Position numbers and translations under genes: made by a program. Shown one piece after another: positions 59,640 through 64,000 of a stretch of 64,000 bases of DNA. The notes beneath the pieces were generated by a model, which was not told where the DNA came from, did not search any database, and saw nothing but the letters and a program-made list of their open reading frames with translations. How positions within the stretch are numbered: position 1 is the first letter of the stretch; each line of letters starts with the position of its first letter. Where the stretch lies: positions 33,540,501 to 33,604,500 of the forward strand of contig OX327684.1 in assembly GCA_946807835.1 (NCBI GenBank), in the 5' to 3' direction. Source of the DNA: Ailanthus altissimus (taxonomy: Eukaryota > Streptophyta > Magnoliopsida > Sapindales > Simaroubaceae).

Positions 59640-60978
59640 TTTTAAGGTTATTGACCGTAGGGCTTTTACGATTTGTCGTGTGTGACTAAAAAATTTCATG
59701 TATTTAAAAATATTTATAACACTCAATCTGTTAATTGCTTCCATTTATTTTAATATGAATAAGGGCAATTTATTACTTTGACATATCAAAATCGAGAAAG
59801 TTACTTCATTTATTTTAATAGGAATAAGGGCAATTTATTACTTTGACATATCAAAATCGAGAAAGTTACTTCATTTATTTTAATAGGAATAAGGGCAATT
59901 TAATACTTTGACATATCAAAAAAGTAACAAAGGGAGGGAAGCTACCAAGGATCGAACCTCAACCACCAAGATGCCAAGCAAATCAAGTCACCACTGGGAA
60001 TAAAAAGGAAGAATATTAATAAAGAAACAAAATTTTCTAAATTAGAAATTTTGAACTAGTGAGCTTCCATGGAGAATAAAACTTCCTTGGAATCCTCTTC
60101 CTCATCATCTTCTAACTCCAAAAGAAAAATAATTCATTGTCAACATCTTCATTATTAGATCCTGAATTGGACTGCATATTTGAAGGCTCATACCCTTGGT
60201 CTAATTCTTGAAACTGAACTGTAAAATAGTTGCAACTCAAGACACTGAAGCAAAAAAATCTATGACTTTCTCTGTTTTGAAAGAGCAAATAATTTTATTT
60301 TTTAAAAAAGTTTTGTGTTTATTTTAGTTTGCATTACGGTCAAGTTATATTTTTAATTGTTCAAATTTTGAAAAAAAAATTTGATCGTAGATTTGTTTTA
60401 ATATGTTGCCGTTTTAATATTTAAGAAATGCTCCAACGATGAAGTATGGGAGGTGGGGCTGCGATAATTGTGCATTTTGGCGAGAAGAGGGAAAGTCACG
60501 AAGGAAAGACATTGAAAGAGCTGAAGAGGGAACAAGTTATGCAGACAACGAAAATGAAAGAAAGAGACGAAAGATGATGGTTTTTGAGTTTTTAGTTCTT
60601 ACTTTATTTCCGAAAAGTGATTTTTAGTGGAGTGATAAGTCTTCTTATTTGGCATGTTATTTACCCAAATTTGAACATTGGCAGTGATGTTTGTTATTTA
60701 ATTTTTTTCCAATTAAGGTTATAGGTTAGGGGCAAAATCATAATTATGCATCTCTGAAAGATTTTTTTTTTTTAAACAAACAGAAGCAATTGATGAATAA
60801 AAGTGTCTAAGACATTTTTTTTTAAATATGAGATTTTTCAGCCACACGCGACAAATCATGGCATAATTACGTATTTTTAAAATAACTTTTTGTTAAAACA
60901 AGTGGAAGCATTTGACAAATGAGGGTGTTTCAGATATTTTTTAAAATATGAGATTTTTCAATCACATGCAATAAATTA
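59640..60978. mobile_element. Inverted-repeat element of unknown class
   Basis: A segment at about 59,660-59,755 (gatttgtcgtgtgtgactaa... to ...aattgcttccat) recurs in reverse complement at about 60,770-60,870 and again, more diverged, at about 60,894-60,978. This gives terminal inverted repeats of roughly 90 bp around about 1.2 kb, plus a third arm beside it. Inside are a 65-bp triplication and a 62-codon frame I do not recognise (60,439-60,627). I did not find a convincing target duplication. A Mutator-like or MITE-type element is possible. Confidence 0.5.
59745..59930. repeat. 65-bp tandem repeat, three copies
   Basis: AAGGGCAATTTA starts at 59,761, 59,826 and 59,891, exactly 65 bp apart. 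Copies one and two are nearly identical; the third ends early in catatcaaaa. It adjoins the left arm of the inverted-repeat element. Confidence 0.9.
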
Positions 60979-63560
60979 GGAAAAATTTTATAAATAACTC
61001 TTTTATTTTTTTATTTTTTTATTTTTAACCAAATGTAATATGATTATACTTTATTAACCAAATAAATTACTTTTAGACAAGTATACTCTTTCACTGTTTG
61101 TATAGTACCCGCTACAGTGTATAGTAATATTTTTGCTACAGTAATTAATTAAATCAAAATTAAATATTTTTTGTTTATTAAAATTATATTTTTTATATTA
61201 GTTATTTATTTATTTTAATCATATTACTATAAAATTTACATAAATAATAAAATTATTTAATGTACTTAAATTAAACTAAATAAATACACTAACTAATATA
61301 ATTTTATAAATAAATAAAAATTTAATTATATTTTTTATTAAAATTATATTTATTAATAAGTAAATACGATAATAAAATTTAAATAAATATAATTATTTAT
61401 TTATGAATAATAAAAAAATAAAAAATTTAACGGTCACAAAGGCTATCTCAGCTATCGCATCTCGGGCCCGAGATAGCCCCGAGATGCCCTCGAGATGCGA
61501 TGGTGGCTATCATGCCATCACATCTCGGGCTCGAGATGGCCCTGAGATGATCCCGAGATGCGATGGTGGCCATCGCATCTAGGGCCCGAGATGGCCCCCC
61601 GAGATGCGATGGTGGCCACCGCTACAGTGTACAGTAGTATTTTTGCTACAGTGATTAATTAAATCAAAATTAAATATTTTTTGTTTATTAAAATTATATT
61701 TTTTATATTAGTTATTTATTTATTTTAATCATTTTACTATAAAATTCACATAAATAATACAATTAGTTAATGTAGTTAAATTAAACTAAATAAATACACT
61801 AACTATATATAATTTTTATAAATAAATAAATATTTTATTTTATTTTTCTTAAAATTATATCTATTTATAAGTAAATAAAATAATATAATTTAAATAAATA
61901 TAATTTAAAATAATAAATAACTAATAGAAAATAAATATAATTTTAATAAACAAAAAATATTTAATTTTGATTTAATTAATCACTGTAGCAACAAATACTG
62001 TACACTGTAGCGGTGGCCACCATCGCATCTCGGGGGCCATCTCGGGCCCTAGATGCGATGGCCACCATCGCATCTCAGGACCATCTTAAGGCCATCTCGA
62101 GCCCGAGATGCGATGGCTGAGATAGCCTTTGTGACCGTTAAATTTTTTATTTTTTTATTATTCATAAATAAATAATTATATTTATTTAAATTTTATTATT
62201 GCATTTACTTATTAATAAATATAATTTTAATAAAAAATATAATTAAATTTTTATTTATTTATAAAATTATATTAGTTAGTGTATTTATTTAGTTTAATTT
62301 AAGTACATTAAATAATTTTATTATTTATGTAAATTTTATAGTAATATGATTAAAATAAATAAATAACTAATATAAAAAAATATAATGTTAATAAACAAAA
62401 AATATTTAATTTTGATTTAATTAATCACTGTAGCAAAAATACTACTGTACACTGTAGCGGTGGCCACCATCGCATCTCGGGGGGCCATCTCGGGATCATC
62501 TCAAGGCCATCTCGAGCCCGAGATGCGATGGCATGATAGCCACCATCGCATCTCGATGGCATCTCGGGGCCATCTCGGGCCCGAGATGCGATAGCTGAGA
62601 TAGCCTTTGTGACCGTTAAATTTTTTATTTTTTTATTATTCATATATAAATAATTATATTTATTTAAATTTTATTATTGTATTTACTTATTAATAAATAT
62701 AATTTTAATAAAAAATATAAAATTATATTAGTTAGTGTATTTATTTAATTTAATTTAAGTACATTAAATAATTTTATTATTTATGTAAATTTTATAGTAA
62801 TATGATTAAAATAAATAAATAAATAACTAATATAAAAAAATATAATTTTAATAAACAAAAAATATTTATTTTTGATTTTAATTAATCACTGTAGCAAAAA
62901 TACTACTGTACACTGTAGCGGTGGCCACCATCGCATCTCGGGGGGCCATCTCGGGCCCTAGATGCGATGGCCACCATCGCATCTCAGGATCATCTCAGGG
63001 CCATCTCGAGCCCGAGATGCGACGGCATGATAGCCACTATCGTATCTCGAGGGCATCTCGGGGCCATCTCGGGCCCGAGATGCGATAGCTGAGATAGCCT
63101 TTGTGACCGTTAAATTTTTTATTTTTTTATTATTCATAAATAAATAATTATATTTATTTAAATTTTATTATTGTATTTACTTATTAATAAATATAATTTT
63201 AATAAAAAAATATAATAATTTATTTATTTATTTATAAAATTATATTAGTTAGTGTATTTATTTAGTTTAATTTAAGTACATTAAATAATTTTATTATTTA
63301 TGTAAATTTTATAGTAATATGATTAAAATAAATAAATAACTAATATAAAAAATATAATTTTAATAAATAAAAAATATTTAATTTTGATTTAATTAATCAC
63401 TGTAGCAAAAATACTACTGTACACTGTAGCGGGTACTATACAAACAGTGAAATTATATATTTGTTCAAAAGTAATTTATTTAGTTAATAAAGTATAATCA
63501 TATTGTATTTGGTTAAAAAAAATAATAAAAAAATAAAAAGGCTATTTATGAAATTTTCTC
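60979..63560. mobile_element. Foldback Mutator-like element, 2.6 kb, 9-bp TSD AATAAATTA
   Basis: A perfect 9-bp duplication AATAAATTA lies at 60,970-60,978 and 63,561-63,569, the length typical of Mutator-like elements. The ends are inverted: GGAAAAATTTTATAAATA on the left, and the complement of TATTTATGAAATTTTCTC on the right. Pairing continues inward for about 630 bp, through cactgtttgtatagtaccc and an AT-rich arm into a GC-rich core. Inside are one core on the left (61,431-61,620), a smaller AT-rich inverted repeat centred near 61,820, and three reverse units on the right starting at 62,003, 62,450 and 62,911. No transposase is present. Confidence 0.8.
61431..61620. repeat. GC-rich palindromic core, left copy
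   Basis: Built from variants of CATCTCGGGCCCGAGATG, an 18-bp perfect palindrome, and of ccatcgcatctcgg and its complement, inside DNA that is otherwise over 80% A+T. Related cores occur in reverse at about 62,010-62,135, 62,455-62,610 and 62,920-63,105. Apparent reverse-strand frames through them (SRARDGPEM-type repeats) are by-products. Confidence 0.85.
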
Positions 63561-63569
63561 AATAAATTA

Positions 63570-64000
63570 TGGGTCCGTCGATCAATATCCCATTATTTTT
63601 ATGAAGAGAAATTTCATTAAACTCTTAAGAATAATTGAGCAAATTTTAGATTCATGTACAAATAAAATTTTTATTTATTAATATTACACATTTTAAATTA
63701 TATTTAATTAATAATATATTAAATAATTATTAAATAATAAAATAGTATAAATTTTAAAATTACCTATACAGCTTCTAAATTTTTCTATACATGCATGACA
63801 AATATTTTGGGTGCAACTGCGTTAATGATGCAATAGCTACCACGATAATGTATAGTTTCAAGCACTTATTAATGCTCTCTGAAATGTGGAGCGACTGCTC
63901 GCCAAGTCTCTTTCTTCGTGGAGTGAACGTGTGGACAACAAAAACTGAAGAAATAAGTGCTTTTAGGGTGCATTCAATGGACATAGCCAATTGCTAATGA
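63570..64000. other. AT-rich flank, no supported gene
   Basis: Intergenic sequence after the foldback element. It contains a short AT-rich word shared with 840-905 (taataaaatagta.aaattttaaaatta). Two overlapping open frames on opposite strands at 63,775-63,997 match nothing I recognise. Confidence 0.4.

Noticed and set aside
59745..59930. Regular 65-bp repeats as a CRISPR-like array
   Set aside because: Units are directly adjacent without unique spacers, and the DNA is plant nuclear.
59935..60000. Reverse-strand B box ggttcgatcc suggesting a SINE
   Set aside because: A matching A box at the right distance, a poly(A)-like tail and a target duplication were not found.
60439..60627. 62-codon frame beginning MKYGRWGCDNCAFW
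   Set aside because: It recalls a zinc-ribbon start but is short, lies within a repeat element and has no continuation.
62425..62643. Reverse frame with repeated SRARDG-type words
   Set aside because: It reads through the GC palindromic core of the foldback element and just repeats the core.

Overview
This is a window of nuclear DNA from a flowering plant, most likely a eudicot. The evidence is three intron-containing genes with plant-specific architecture (an ADNT1-type mitochondrial adenine nucleotide carrier, a SPA1-type light-signalling WD40 protein and a plant-specific DUF1221-type kinase-like protein), an AT-rich background, and plant lineages of LTR retrotransposon, TRIM and Mutator-like elements. 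I cannot fix the species from sequence alone; a woody dicot such as Citrus would fit, but that is a guess.

Layout. 1-7.5 kb: AT-rich intergenic DNA, opening with a partial RNase H-like domain of a LINE-type element. 7.5-12.2 kb: decayed Ty1/copia remnant holding a 42-bp tandem array and a 2.8-kb LTR-like element (copy A). 14.9-34.2 kb: a nested retrotransposon block. An old copia-type LTR was split by a reverse-oriented solo LTR (copy B, TSD GTCAT) and by a Ty3/gypsy chromovirus (18,037-33,816). The chromovirus was itself hit by another solo LTR of the same family (copy C, TSD GATTT) inside pol and by a 7.4-kb gag-protease-only element (26,374-33,787, TSD GTCGC) inside its 3' LTR. The two 1,448-bp LTRs of that last element differ at only one base that I could find, so it is very young. 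34.2-36.6 kb: a second LINE-type fragment and the upstream region of the first gene.

Genic part, 36.6-55.8 kb. ADNT1 (+, 8 coding exons, 354 aa) carries an intact 339-bp TRIM in its last intron. A doubtful small reverse-strand ORF follows. SPA1 (+, 7 coding exons, 1,070 aa) has a probable GC-AG intron and a 20-residue tandem duplication. A two-exon DUF1221-type protein with a degenerate kinase domain (684 aa) lies on the minus strand, tail to tail with SPA1. The three genes have no evident shared pathway: AMP/ATP exchange across the mitochondrial inner membrane, COP1-dependent ubiquitination in light signalling, and an uncharacterised pseudokinase.

Tail, 56.9-64 kb: a copia deletion derivative whose protease start is joined directly to the end of its reverse transcriptase, an inverted-repeat element with a 65-bp triplication, and a 2.6-kb foldback element flanked by a perfect 9-bp duplication. 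The foldback contains several inverted and tandem units, each pairing an AT-rich arm with a GC-rich palindromic core. It is the least conventional structure in the window. I found no rRNA, convincing tRNA, CRISPR array or prokaryotic-type operon.
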